From Geodermatophilaceae bacterium NBWT11 (GTDB taxonomy: Bacteria > Actinomycetota > Actinomycetes > Mycobacteriales > Geodermatophilaceae), in NCBI GenBank assembly GCA_014218215.1, contig CP043652.1:3720001-3784000 (forward strand): 64,000 bases of DNA, written 5' to 3'. Position numbers and translations under genes: made by a program. The notes under the pieces were generated by a model. The model was given only the letters and a program-made list of their open reading frames with translations, ran no database searches and was not told the origin of the DNA. Positions 9,099-17,664 of the stretch are shown one piece after another. Position 1 is the first letter of the stretch; each line of letters starts with the position of its first letter.

Positions 9099-9248
9099 AC
9101 CGCCGAACTGCCCACCCTCCGGGGCGGGCGGACCGGGGACCCACCGCAGCACTGGGGTGAGTTCTCCGCGGGTGCCACGAACGGTGGTGCGTGCGGGGAT
9201 AGGGCGTCGTCTTCCTGCCCGAACCCGTCAGCTAACCCGGTAGGCGGT
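9099..9248 (+). promoter_or_regulatory. Cyclic di-AMP riboswitch (ydaO-yuaA class) upstream of NlpC/P60 gene
   Basis: The leader of the hydrolase gene matches the ydaO element. Its most conserved 3' block reads GCCCGAACCCGTCAGCTAAC (about 9218-9237), and the 5' half carries GGGGACCCA and GGGGTGAG blocks. The closing helix pairs ACCGCC (9099-9104) with GGCGGT (9243-9248) perfectly. In Actinobacteria this class often controls wall hydrolase and Rpf genes, shutting them off when c-di-AMP is high. The ribosome site and GTG lie about 25 nt downstream. I saw no separate terminator stem, so control may act through the aptamer-linked expression platform near 9249-9275. Confidence 0.88.
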
Positions 9249-9275
9249 CGAGGAGGATGAGGAGCACGCGCACAC

Positions 9276-10433
9276 GTGTCGTCCCACCGCACCGCCCGAG
9301 GACCGATCCCGTCCTCGACCACCCGCCCGCACACCCCCGCGGCATTGATCGTCCCGGCGCTCCCCGACCTGCCGACCGGTCCGCGGCGCACCCGGCTCTC
9401 CGGTCGCCTCGGCCGCGGGATGCTGCTCGGCGCCGTCGCCGGGCTGACCCTCACCGTCCTGCCGGGGACCGCCTACGCGGCGCCGGGTGACCCGGGCACC
9501 GCTGCCACCGGGTCCACCGGGTCCACCACGGAGGCCACCACCCCCGAGCAGGCCACCGCACTGGTCGCCGAGGCCAACCACCAGCTCGAGGTCGTCACCG
9601 AGCAGGTCAACGACGCGCAGGTGCAGCTCGCCGACCACCAGGCCGCCGCAGCCTCCGCCGCGCAGGCCGTCACCGCCGCGCAGACCCAGTTGGCCACGCT
9701 CAGCACCCAGCTCGACACGGTCGCCCGCAGTGCGTACACGACCAACCCCTCCAGCTTCAGCGCGCTGATGACCAGCAGCTCACCCGAGGACTTCCTGGCC
9801 CAGGTCAGCACCCTGGACGTCATCGCCGGGCACACCAACGACCTGGTCACCCAGGTCGCCGCGGCCGGCCGCACCGCGACCGAGGCGCAGACCGCCGCCG
9901 ACCAGGCCGCCGCCACCGCGCAGCAGGCCCTGGACACCGTCACCGCCCAGCAGGCCGACCTGCAGGAGCAGATCGCGGCCTACCAGGCGCAGTACGCGGC
10001 CCTGACCGCCGCGCAGCAGCAGGTCGTCGTGACCGCGCACAGCGGCCCCGAGGTGGAGGCACCGGCGACCGTGGTCGCCGACGGCGCCGCGGCGCAGACG
10101 ATCGTGGACACCGCGATGGCCCAGCGCGGCGACCCCTACGTGTGGGGTGCCGGCGGCCCGAACAGCTTCGACTGCTCCGGCCTGACGTCCTACGCCTACG
10201 CCGCCGCCGGCATCTCCCTGCCGCACTCCAGCGCGGCCCAGGCGCGGATGGGCAGCCCGGTCGCCCGCGGGGACCTGCAGCCCGGTGACCTCGTGTACTT
10301 CTACAGCCCGGTCAGCCACATCGGGATCTACATCGGCAACGGGATGATGGTGCACGCCCCGACCTCCGGCGACGTGGTCAAGGTCGGCAGCGTGGACATG
10401 TCCGGCTACGCAGGGGCGCGCCGGCTCGTCTGA
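9276..10433 (+). CDS. Secreted NlpC/P60 peptidoglycan endopeptidase (RipA-like, Rv2190c type)
   Basis: A 385-residue exported protein. It has a long basic N-region, a signal peptide ending near residue 69 (TAYAA), a coiled coil (about 90-250) that likely controls access to the active site, and a C-terminal NlpC/P60 domain (about 272-385). Catalytic residues are Cys300 (FDCSGL), His348 (SHIGIYIG) and His360 (MVHAP). It cleaves D-Glu/mDAP bonds in peptidoglycan during growth or division. GTG start. The upstream c-di-AMP riboswitch ties its expression to wall and osmotic stress signalling. Gene position matches M. tuberculosis Rv2190c. It is the intact counterpart of the enzyme at 6756. Confidence 0.92.
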   Translation: MSSHRTARGPIPSSTTRPHTPAALIVPALPDLPTGPRRTRLSGRLGRGMLLGAVAGLTLTVLPGTAYAAPGDPGTAATGSTGSTTEATTPEQATALVAEANHQLEVVTEQVNDAQVQLADHQAAAASAAQAVTAAQTQLATLSTQLDTVARSAYTTNPSSFSALMTSSSPEDFLAQVSTLDVIAGHTNDLVTQVAAAGRTATEAQTAADQAAATAQQALDTVTAQQADLQEQIAAYQAQYAALTAAQQQVVVTAHSGPEVEAPATVVADGAAAQTIVDTAMAQRGDPYVWGAGGPNSFDCSGLTSYAYAAAGISLPHSSAAQARMGSPVARGDLQPGDLVYFYSPVSHIGIYIGNGMMVHAPTSGDVVKVGSVDMSGYAGARRLV

Positions 10434-10482
10434 GGCGCGGCACCGACGGGGACGCACAGCCGGGCTTCCTAGGATCACCGGC

Positions 10483-11718
10483 GTGGGTCCCCGTCGTCGT
10501 GCCCTGCTCACCGCTGCCGTCCTCGGCGTCGCCCTGGTGGTGGTGCTGTGGGTGCGGATCCCGTGGGCGGCCACCCCCGAGGTCACCGACCCCACCGGCG
10601 GGCTGACCGCCGACCAGCTCTCCCGGGCCGACGCCTTCGTCGGGGCCCTGCGGCCGGCGTCGCTGGCGAACCTGGCGCTGGGCCTGCTCGTCGCCGGGGT
10701 CCTGGGTCTGACCCCGCTGGGCGCCCGGCTGGTCACCGCCGTGGCGCGCCCGCTCGGCGGCGGCTGGGTGTGGCGGGTGCTCCTGGGCACCGTGGCGCTG
10801 ACCGTGGTGGGCCGGCTGGTCTCCCTCCCGCTGTCGGCCTACGGCGAGGTGGTCCGGCACCGGTACGGCCTGTCCACCCGCAGCTGGCCGCTGTGGGCCC
10901 GGGACGTCGCGGTGGACACCGGGATCACCGCGGGACTCACCGCGCTCGGCATGCTGCTGCTGGTCGGGCTCGCCCGCCGGGCGCCCCGCACCTGGTGGGC
11001 CTGGGCCGGGGCGGGTGCGGCCGGGCTGGTCGTGGCCGGGTCGTTCCTCTACCCGGTCGTCATCGAGCCGGCGTTCAACTCCTTCACCCCGTTGCCGGCC
11101 TCCCAACTGCGCACCGACCTGCTCGACCTGGCCGAGCAGTCCGGCTCCCCGGTGCAGGACGTGCTGGTCGCCGATGCCAGCCGGCGCACCACCGCGCTCA
11201 ACGCCTACGTCTCCGGGTTCGGCTCGACGCGACGGATCGTCGTCTACGACACCCTGCTCACCGAGCTCCCCGACGCCGAGATCGAGTCCATCGCCGCGCA
11301 CGAGCTGGGCCACGTGGCCACCGACGACGTGCTCACCGGCACCCTGGTCGGCGCCCTGGGGGCCGGGGCCGGGGTGGCGCTGCTCGGCTGGCTGCTCGGC
11401 TCGGCCCCGCTGCTGCGCCGGGCCGGTGCCGACGGGCCGGGTGACCCCCGGGTGGTGCCGCTGGTGCTGTTCCTCGTGGCGGCCGCGACCCTGCTGTCGA
11501 CGCCGGTGCAGAACGGGGTGTCGCGCCAGCTGGAGGCCCGCGCCGACCAGCACGCGCTGGACCTCACCGACGACCCGGCCGCCTTCGAGGACGTGATGCG
11601 CCGGCTGGCGGTCGCCAACCTCAACCAGCCCGACCCGCCGGCGGCCTGGCAGTGGTTCTTCGGCTCGCACCCCACCACCGCCCAGCGGGTCGCCGCGGCC
11701 CAGGACTGGCGTCCGTGA
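10483..11718 (+). CDS. M48 family (Ste24-like) membrane zinc metallopeptidase
   Basis: A 411-residue integral membrane protein. Several hydrophobic segments in the first half flank a conserved loop (LVSLPLSAYGEVVRHRYGLS), as in CAAX prenyl endopeptidases. The zinc site is HELGH (His273, Glu274, His277), with a third ligand expected in QLEARADQHALDL (about Glu353). Bacterial members degrade misfolded membrane proteins; no CAAX substrate is implied. GTG start. The stop overlaps the GTG of pimB' by 4 bp. I do not recall this gene in the mycobacterial version of the block, so it appears to be lineage-specific. Confidence 0.88.
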   Translation: MGPRRRALLTAAVLGVALVVVLWVRIPWAATPEVTDPTGGLTADQLSRADAFVGALRPASLANLALGLLVAGVLGLTPLGARLVTAVARPLGGGWVWRVLLGTVALTVVGRLVSLPLSAYGEVVRHRYGLSTRSWPLWARDVAVDTGITAGLTALGMLLLVGLARRAPRTWWAWAGAGAAGLVVAGSFLYPVVIEPAFNSFTPLPASQLRTDLLDLAEQSGSPVQDVLVADASRRTTALNAYVSGFGSTRRIVVYDTLLTELPDAEIESIAAHELGHVATDDVLTGTLVGALGAGAGVALLGWLLGSAPLLRRAGADGPGDPRVVPLVLFLVAAATLLSTPVQNGVSRQLEARADQHALDLTDDPAAFEDVMRRLAVANLNQPDPPAAWQWFFGSHPTTAQRVAAAQDWRP

Positions 11719-12848
11719 CCCGGGTGCTGGTCGTCACCAACGACTTCCCGCCCCGGCAGGGCGGCATCCAGACGTTCGTGGCCGCGCTGCTGGACCGGCT
11801 GCCGGCCGCGGACCTGGTGGTGCTGGCCTCCACGTCCCCCGGGGCCGCCGAGCACGACGCCACGCTGCCCTACCGGGTGGTCCGGATGCCCACGGCGATG
11901 CTGCTCCCCACCCGCGGCGCGGCCCGGGCGGCACAACGGCTGGCCCGGGAGCACCGGGCGGAGACCGTGGTCTTCGGCGCCGCGGCACCGCTCGGGCTGC
12001 TCGCCCCGGGGCTGCGCCGGGCCGGGGTGCGCCGGCTGGTCGGGATCACCCACGGGCACGAGACCGGGTGGGTGAGGCTCCCCGTCGCCCGCCGGCTGCT
12101 GCAGCGGATCGCCGGTGGACTCGACGTGCTCACCTACATCTCCCGGTACACCCACGACCGGCTCGCCCCCGCCGTCGGCAGCCGGACGACGATGGCCCAG
12201 CTGTCCCCGGGCGTCGACGTCGAGCTGTTCCACCCCGGGGTGGACGGCGCCGGCGTGCGGGCCCAGCACGGGCTGGGGGACGCCCCGGTGGTGGTCTGCG
12301 TGTCCCGGCTGGTGCCCCGCAAGGGCCAGGACGTGCTGGTCGAGGGCTGGCCGCAGGTGCTCGCCCGGCACCCCCGCGCCCGGCTCCTGCTCGTCGGCGG
12401 CGGACCGTCGGAGGAGCGGTTCCGCCGGGCGGTGGCCGACGCCGGGCTGGGGGACTCCGTCGTCCTCACCGGGGGCGTGCCGGCGGCCCGGCTGCCGGCG
12501 TACTACGCAGCAGGCGACGTGTTCGCCATGCCCTGCCGCACCCGCCGTGGCGGGCTGGACGTCGAGGGCCTGGGCATGGTCTTCCTCGAGGCCGCCGCGT
12601 GCGGCCTGCCGGTGGTGGCCGGCACCTCGGGGGGTGCCCCCGAGGCGGTGCAGGAGGGCGTCACCGGGCACGTCGTGGACCCCCGGTCGGCGTCCACGGT
12701 GGCCGCGACGATCGCCGACCTGCTCGACGACCCGGCCCGGGCCGCGGCGATGGGCGCCGCGGGCCGGGCCTGGGTCGAGCAGCGCTGGTCCTGGACGACG
12801 ATCGCCCAGGACCTCACGCGGCTGCTCTCGACTCAGCCCTTGGCGTAG
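11715..12848 (+). CDS. pimB: Phosphatidylinositol monomannoside mannosyltransferase PimB'-like GT4
   Basis: A 377-residue GT-B glycosyltransferase of family 4. The N-terminal domain starts TRVLVVTNDFPPRQGGIQTF, the donor domain has VSRLVPRKGQD and the GT4 EX7E motif lies in EGLGMVFLEAAACGLPVVAG. The M. tuberculosis orthologue (Rv2188c, PimB') adds the second mannose to phosphatidylinositol monomannoside at the cytoplasmic face. Synteny between the wall hydrolase and fadD15 supports orthology. GTG start inside the stop of the M48 gene. The 3' end overlaps fadD15 convergently by 16 bp. Confidence 0.88.
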   Translation: MTRVLVVTNDFPPRQGGIQTFVAALLDRLPAADLVVLASTSPGAAEHDATLPYRVVRMPTAMLLPTRGAARAAQRLAREHRAETVVFGAAAPLGLLAPGLRRAGVRRLVGITHGHETGWVRLPVARRLLQRIAGGLDVLTYISRYTHDRLAPAVGSRTTMAQLSPGVDVELFHPGVDGAGVRAQHGLGDAPVVVCVSRLVPRKGQDVLVEGWPQVLARHPRARLLLVGGGPSEERFRRAVADAGLGDSVVLTGGVPAARLPAYYAAGDVFAMPCRTRRGGLDVEGLGMVFLEAAACGLPVVAGTSGGAPEAVQEGVTGHVVDPRSASTVAATIADLLDDPARAAAMGAAGRAWVEQRWSWTTIAQDLTRLLSTQPLA

Positions 12849-14629
12849 AGCTCCTCGACCTCGGCCGAGTACTCCTTCAGCACCACGTTCCGCTTGAGCT
12901 TCAGGCTCGGGGTGAGCGTCCCGTTGGTCTCGGTGAAGTCGATGTCGAGCACCCGGAACTTGCGGATGCTCTCGGCGTGCGAGACCGCCTTGTTCGCCTC
13001 GGCGACGGCCTCGTCCAGGGCCGCGAGCACGTCGGGGTCGTCCCGCAGCTGGGCCACGGTGAGCGAGGTGTCCTTGCCCCGGGCCTTCAGCCAGCCGGGC
13101 AGGGCCTCCTCGTCGAGGGTGACCAGGGCGGCGATGAACGGCTTCTGGTCCCCGACCACGATGCACTGGCTGACCAGCGGGTGGGCGCGCAGCCGGTCCT
13201 CCAGCACCGCGGGGGCGACGTTCTTGCCGCCCGCGGTCACCAGGATCTCCTTCTTGCGCCCGGTGATCTTCAGGAAGCCCTCGCTGTCGAGCTCACCGAT
13301 GTCCCCGGTGTGGAACCAGCCGTCGGCGTCGATGGCCTCGGCGGTGGCCTCCTCGTTCTTCCAGTAGCCGCGCATGACGATCCCGCCACGCAGCAGCACC
13401 TCGCCGTCCTCGGCGATGGCGGCGTCGGTGCCGGGCAGCGGGCGACCGACGGTGCCCATCCGGAAGGCCGCGTCGTGGTTGACCGCGGCCGCCGCGGTGG
13501 TCTCGGTGAGCCCGTAGCCCTCGAAGACGGTGACGCCGATGCCGCGGAAGAAGTGGCCCAGCCGCTCGCCGAGCGGCGCGCCGCCGGAGATGGCGCCCAC
13601 GCAGTTGCCACCGAGCGCGGCCCGCAGCTTGCCGTAGACCAGCTTGTCGAAGACCCCGTGTGCCAGCTTCAGCTTCAGCGACGGGCCGCCGGTGTCCTGT
13701 GCGCGGGACCAGTCGATCGCCGTCTGCGCGGCCTTGTCGAAGACCTTGCCCTTGCCGCCGTCGTCGGCCGTGGCCTTGGCGGTGTTGTAGACCTTCTCGA
13801 ACACCCGCGGGACGGCGAGGACGAACGTGGGCTGGAACCGGCCGAGGTCGCCGACCAGGTCCTTGACGTCGGGGGTGTGCCCCAGCACGGTGCGGGTCTT
13901 GATCGCCCCGACCTGCAGCACCCGGGCCAGCACGTGGGCCAGCGGGATGAACAGCAGCAGCGAGCCGTCCGTGTTCATGAACCGGCCCAGCAGCGTCATG
14001 CCGTTGCCGATCTCGAACAGGAAGTTCGCGTGCGTGAGCTCGCAGCCCTTGGGCCGGCCGGTCGTGCCCGAGGTGTAGATCAGGGTGGCCAGGCTGTCCG
14101 GGGACAGCGTGGCCCGGCGGGCGGCCAGCTCGCTGTCGGGCACCTCGTCGCCGGCGGCGGACAACGTGCCCAGCGCGTCGTCGTCGATCACCCAGACCGG
14201 GCCGAGCTCGGGGGCCTGGTCTCGGACGGAGTCCACCGAGGCGGCGTGCTCCCCGCTCTCCACGACCACCGCGCGGGCCCCGGAGTCGGCCAGGATCCAG
14301 GCGATCTGGTCGGGGGAGGAGGTCTCGTAGACCGGGACGACGACGGCGCCCGCGGTCCAGATCGCGAAGTCCAGGACCGTCCACTCGTAGCGGGTCCGGG
14401 CCAGCAGGGCGACCCGGTCACCGGCCTCGACCCCGCCGGCGACCAGGCCCTTGGCCACCGCCTGGACCTGCGCGGCGAACTCGGCGTGGGTCACGTCGAC
14501 CCACCGGTCACCGACCTGACGGCGCAGCCCGACGCGGGAGCCCGCCTCGGCGGCGTTGGCCGTCACCATGTCGGGCAGTGCCTCGTCGGGGCCCACCGTG
14601 TAGGTGGGGGGAACGCTCAGCTCGCGCAC
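12833..14629 (-). CDS. fadD15: Long-chain fatty-acid-CoA ligase (FadD15-type)
   Basis: A 598-residue AMP-forming ligase. The P-loop reads YTSGTTGRPKG (about 185-195). Further motifs are GYGLTE, the TGD hinge region and the C-terminal lysine motif region KKEILVTAGGKNVAP. It activates long-chain fatty acids to acyl-CoA through an acyl adenylate. The start is GTG at 14629 (VRELSVPPTY), preceded by GGAGAGGA; upstream residues are not family-like. Position matches Rv2187 (fadD15) next to pimB'. Convergent overlap with pimB' at 12833-12848 suggests the genes share a terminator or lack one. Confidence 0.9.
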   Translation of the reverse strand: MRELSVPPTYTVGPDEALPDMVTANAAEAGSRVGLRRQVGDRWVDVTHAEFAAQVQAVAKGLVAGGVEAGDRVALLARTRYEWTVLDFAIWTAGAVVVPVYETSSPDQIAWILADSGARAVVVESGEHAASVDSVRDQAPELGPVWVIDDDALGTLSAAGDEVPDSELAARRATLSPDSLATLIYTSGTTGRPKGCELTHANFLFEIGNGMTLLGRFMNTDGSLLLFIPLAHVLARVLQVGAIKTRTVLGHTPDVKDLVGDLGRFQPTFVLAVPRVFEKVYNTAKATADDGGKGKVFDKAAQTAIDWSRAQDTGGPSLKLKLAHGVFDKLVYGKLRAALGGNCVGAISGGAPLGERLGHFFRGIGVTVFEGYGLTETTAAAAVNHDAAFRMGTVGRPLPGTDAAIAEDGEVLLRGGIVMRGYWKNEEATAEAIDADGWFHTGDIGELDSEGFLKITGRKKEILVTAGGKNVAPAVLEDRLRAHPLVSQCIVVGDQKPFIAALVTLDEEALPGWLKARGKDTSLTVAQLRDDPDVLAALDEAVAEANKAVSHAESIRKFRVLDIDFTETNGTLTPSLKLKRNVVLKEYSAEVEELYAKG

Positions 14630-14796
14630 GCCGGTCCTCTCCTCCCCGCGTGGCGGCGGCGTCGTCGCCGTACCGTCTGCGGACGCGGGATCGTGGCTCC
14701 CCAACCTACCGGCTGGGGGCTACCGGTGAGTAGGTGACCTGGGGCAACGAGTCCTGCCCCGCTGGTGGGAGGGGGTCCCCGCGTACCCTCCCGCGC
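14630..14796. promoter_or_regulatory. Divergent intergenic region fadD15 / SRPBCC
   Basis: A 167-bp gap between divergent starts; it should contain both promoters. The T/A-poor sequence shows no clear sigma-70-like boxes. TACCCT at about 14783-14788, 9 bp before the ATG at 14797, could be a -10 for a short-leader or leaderless transcript. Confidence 0.3.
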
Positions 14797-15228
14797 ATGG
14801 CCGACCAGTCCACCCAGTCGATCGTCGTCGACGCCCCGGCGTCCGACGTGATGGCCGTGATCGCCGACTTCCCCGCCTACCCGCAGTGGGTCGCCGCCGC
14901 CCGAACCGTCGAGGTGCTGGGCGCCGACGCCGACGGCCGCGCCGAGCAGGTGCACTTCGTGCTCGACGCCGGCGCGGTCTCCGACGACTACGTGCTCGCC
15001 TACACCTGGGACGGCGACCGGCAGGTGCGCTGGACCCTCGTGCAGGGCCAGATGCAGAAGCGCCAGGACGGCAGCTACACCCTCGTCGAGACCGACGGAC
15101 GCACCGAGGTCACGTACGCGATCACGATCGACCTCTCCATCCCGATGATCGGCATGATCAAGCGCAAGGCCGAGAAGGTCATCCTCGACACCGCGCTCAA
15201 GGAGCTCAAGAAGCGCGTCGAGGCCTGA
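14797..15228 (+). CDS. SRPBCC (START-like) ligand-binding protein, Rv2185c type
   Basis: A 143-residue helix-grip protein of the polyketide cyclase/START superfamily. It opens MADQSTQSIVVDAPASDVMAVIADFPAYPQWV, the usual first strand and helix of such proteins (longer than 20 residues in full, so only the ends are diagnostic: MADQSTQS and YPQWV). It is expected to bind a lipid-like ligand. In Actinobacteria it precedes ArsA-like ATPase genes, and the 7-bp gap to the next gene indicates an operon. The ATG at 14797 is preferred over an upstream GTG/ATG. The M. tuberculosis counterpart is Rv2185c (TB16.3), of unknown function. Confidence 0.88.
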   Translation: MADQSTQSIVVDAPASDVMAVIADFPAYPQWVAAARTVEVLGADADGRAEQVHFVLDAGAVSDDYVLAYTWDGDRQVRWTLVQGQMQKRQDGSYTLVETDGRTEVTYAITIDLSIPMIGMIKRKAEKVILDTALKELKKRVEA

Positions 15229-15235
15229 CCCGGCG

Positions 15236-16357
15236 GTGCGCACCCTCCTCGTGACCGGCCCCGGCGGGGCCGGCACCTCCACCGTCGCCGCGGCCACCGC
15301 GCTGGCCGCCCAGGACGCCGGCCACCGGGTCGCGCTGCTGAGCACGGCCACGCCGGCCGTCCCCGGGCTCCCGGTGACGGTGGTCGACGGGCAGCGGGCG
15401 CTCGCGGAGGCGTGGTCCTCGCACGCCGGGGAGCTGGCCGCACTGGCCCCGCTGCTGACGCTGCCCCCGGCCACGTCGGTCGTCGCCGTCCCCGGCGTGA
15501 GCGAGGTGGCCGTGCTGGTCGCCCTGGGCCGGGTGGCCGCGGCGGGGGAGACCGACCTGGTGGTGCTCGACGTCGGTCCGCTGCCCGCCGCGCTGGGGCT
15601 GCTCGCGCTGCCGGAGACGGTCCGCTGGTGGCTGGCCCAGGCGGCCCCGCCCCGGCTGCGGGTGCTCGCCCAGGTGCGGACGACGGTCGCCCGCGGGCGC
15701 CCCGGCGCGCTGGAGGCCGCGCTCGCCGCGGTCGGGGCGCTGGAGGAACTGCTGCACCTGTTGCCCACCGGGTCCGACGTCCACCTGGTGCACGCCCCCG
15801 AGCCCGGGGCGGCCGGCACCGTCCGCCGCGCCGCCACCGCGCTGGGCCTGCTGGGCCACCCGGTCGCCTCGGTGACGCTGTCCCGGGTGCTGCCGGCCGG
15901 CACGGGGGAGTGGTCGGCCCGCCGCGCTGCGCAGACCGACGACGTCCGGACGGCGCTGGCCGCCACCGGGCTGCCGCTGCGCGAGGTCGCCGAGGCCGCC
16001 CTGGCCCCCCGGGACGGCACCGCCCTGCGGGCCCTGCAGGCCGGGGTGGACACCACGCCGTCCGCCCCGCTGCCGGCGTCCGGACCGGTCCCCGACGACG
16101 GCGACTGGCTGCTCGCCCTACCGCTGCCCTTCGCCGAGAAGGGCGCCGTCTCGCTGACCCGGTGGGAGGACGACCTGGTGGTCGACGCGGCCGGGGTGCG
16201 CCGGTCGATCCCGCTGGACTCCCTGTTGCGCCGCTGCACCGTGGTCTCCGGCAGGGTCACCGACCCGGGCACACCCGGGGCCGCGCTGACCGTGCGCTTC
16301 ACCCCCGACCCGGCCCAGTGGCCCACCGCGCTGCTCACCCGGGGCGGGCGCGGGTGA
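15236..16357 (+). CDS. ArsA-like P-loop protein with degenerate nucleotide-binding loop
   Basis: A 373-residue protein whose N-terminus has the ArsA/Get3 pattern (RTLLVTGPGGAGTSTVAAATA), followed by a GAD-like C-terminal part that ends in a small beta-rich domain. ArsA proteins use GKGGVGKT; here both lysines are absent (GPGGAGTS), so ATP hydrolysis is doubtful. It sits in a conserved run: SRPBCC protein, this gene, small Cys protein. M. tuberculosis Rv2184c has the same place. The GTG start follows the SRPBCC gene by 7 bp and the stop overlaps the next GTG by 4 bp. Function unknown; a lipid or envelope role is inferred only from neighbours. Confidence 0.82.
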   Translation: MRTLLVTGPGGAGTSTVAAATALAAQDAGHRVALLSTATPAVPGLPVTVVDGQRALAEAWSSHAGELAALAPLLTLPPATSVVAVPGVSEVAVLVALGRVAAAGETDLVVLDVGPLPAALGLLALPETVRWWLAQAAPPRLRVLAQVRTTVARGRPGALEAALAAVGALEELLHLLPTGSDVHLVHAPEPGAAGTVRRAATALGLLGHPVASVTLSRVLPAGTGEWSARRAAQTDDVRTALAATGLPLREVAEAALAPRDGTALRALQAGVDTTPSAPLPASGPVPDDGDWLLALPLPFAEKGAVSLTRWEDDLVVDAAGVRRSIPLDSLLRRCTVVSGRVTDPGTPGAALTVRFTPDPAQWPTALLTRGGRG

Positions 16358-16677
16358 CCGCGCCCCCGCCGGACTGGGCGGCCACCCTGCGTGCCCTGGC
16401 CGACGGCGCCACCCGGCTGCTCACCGGCATCGCCGGGGAGGACGCCGGCGCGGACCACCCGGGCGCCGAGTGCCGCAGCTGCCCGGTCTGCACCGCGCTG
16501 GCCGTGCTCCGCGGCCGTCGTCCCGACCTGTCCGTGGCCCTGGCCGACGTGCTCACCGCCGCGGCCGCCGCGCTGCGGGAGCAGGCCGGCACCCCCGAAC
16601 CGACCGACCCACCCGAGGAGACCGTGCCTGCCACCCCGCCGCCGCCCGCCCCCGTCCAGCACGTCGAGGTGGCCTGA
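16354..16677 (+). CDS. Small Cys-motif protein, Rv2183c type, unknown function
   Basis: A 107-residue protein with an N-terminal helix (DWAATLRALADGATRLL), a possible metal site HPGAECRSCPVC (His35, Cys40, Cys43, Cys46), a second helical region (LSVALADVLTAAAAAL) and a Pro-rich tail. Its gene overlaps the ArsA-like gene by 4 bp and the glucokinase gene by 1 bp (TGATG), so all are co-translated. Position matches Rv2183c. The Cys/His cluster suggests zinc binding (inference). No function is known to me. Confidence 0.82.
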   Translation: MTAPPPDWAATLRALADGATRLLTGIAGEDAGADHPGAECRSCPVCTALAVLRGRRPDLSVALADVLTAAAAALREQAGTPEPTDPPEETVPATPPPPAPVQHVEVA

Positions 16678-17660
16678 TGACCGCTCCCGAGCAGCTGCCG
16701 GCCCTGGGCATCGACATCGGCGGCACCAAGGTCGCCGGCGGCGTGGTGCTGCCCGACGGCACCATCACCGCCACTGCGCGCCGGGCGACCCCCGGGAAGT
16801 CGGTCGAGGCCACCGAGGACGCGATCGCCGCCGTCGTCGACGAGCTGGCCGAACGGCACGGCGGGCCGCTGGTCGGCGTCGGCGTCGGGGCGGCCGGGTG
16901 GTTCGACCGCACCGGGGACACCGTGCTCTTCAGCCCGCACCTGGCCTGGCGCAACCAGCCGTTGCGCGCCGACCTCGGGGCCCGGCTGCAGCGCCCGCTC
17001 TGGGTGGGCAACGACGCCGACGCCGCGGCGTGGGCGGAGTACCGCTACGGCGCGGCCCGCGGCTCGGACCTGGCGCTGGTCATCACCCTGGGCACCGGCA
17101 TCGGCGGCGGCATGGTCATCGACGGCCGGCTGCAGCGCGGGGCGCACGGGGTGGCCGGCGAGTGGGGCCACATGCGGGTGGTGCCCGACGGCCGGCTCTG
17201 CGCGTGCGGCAACCGCGGCTGCTGGGAGCAGTACGCCTCGGGCAACGCGCTGGGCCAGACCGCCCGCGAGGTGGCCAGCAGCTCCCCGGCCGCCGCCGCC
17301 CTGCTGCTGGACCGGGTGGGCGGCCGCGCCGAGCGGCTCACCGGTGAGGACGTCGCCACCGCCGCGGCCGCGGGTGACCCGCTGGCCCTGGAGCTGCTCG
17401 CCGAGGTGGGCACCTGGCTGGGGCAGGGGATCGCCGACCTCGCCGCGGTGCTCGACCCGGGCGTCGTCGTCATCGGCGGCGGGGTGAGCGTGCTGGGGGA
17501 GATGGTGCTGGGCCCGGCGCGCGCTCGGCTGGAGCGGGCCCTGCCCGGTCGCGGCTTCCGCCCCGGACCCCGGGTGGTGGCCGCCGAGCTCGGCGCCCAG
17601 GCCGGCCTGGTGGGTGCTGCCGACCTGGTGCGCCGCGCGGTCGCCGAGGGCGAGGCCTAG
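16677..17660 (+). CDS. glk: ROK-family glucokinase
   Basis: A 327-residue sugar kinase. It has the phosphate loop LGIDIGGTKVAGG near the N-terminus, a catalytic-region GNDADAAAWAEY, EWGHMRV, and the ROK zinc motif CACGNRGCWEQ. It phosphorylates glucose at C6 with ATP. The ATG shares one base with the upstream stop, so it is coupled to the ArsA-like/Rv2183c-type genes, an association I do not recall from mycobacteria. Regulatory ROK proteins carry an N-terminal HTH; this one does not, so an enzyme is likely. Substrate could also be another hexose. Confidence 0.88.
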   Translation: MTAPEQLPALGIDIGGTKVAGGVVLPDGTITATARRATPGKSVEATEDAIAAVVDELAERHGGPLVGVGVGAAGWFDRTGDTVLFSPHLAWRNQPLRADLGARLQRPLWVGNDADAAAWAEYRYGAARGSDLALVITLGTGIGGGMVIDGRLQRGAHGVAGEWGHMRVVPDGRLCACGNRGCWEQYASGNALGQTAREVASSSPAAAALLLDRVGGRAERLTGEDVATAAAAGDPLALELLAEVGTWLGQGIADLAAVLDPGVVVIGGGVSVLGEMVLGPARARLERALPGRGFRPGPRVVAAELGAQAGLVGAADLVRRAVAEGEA

Positions 17661-17664
17661 CCGC

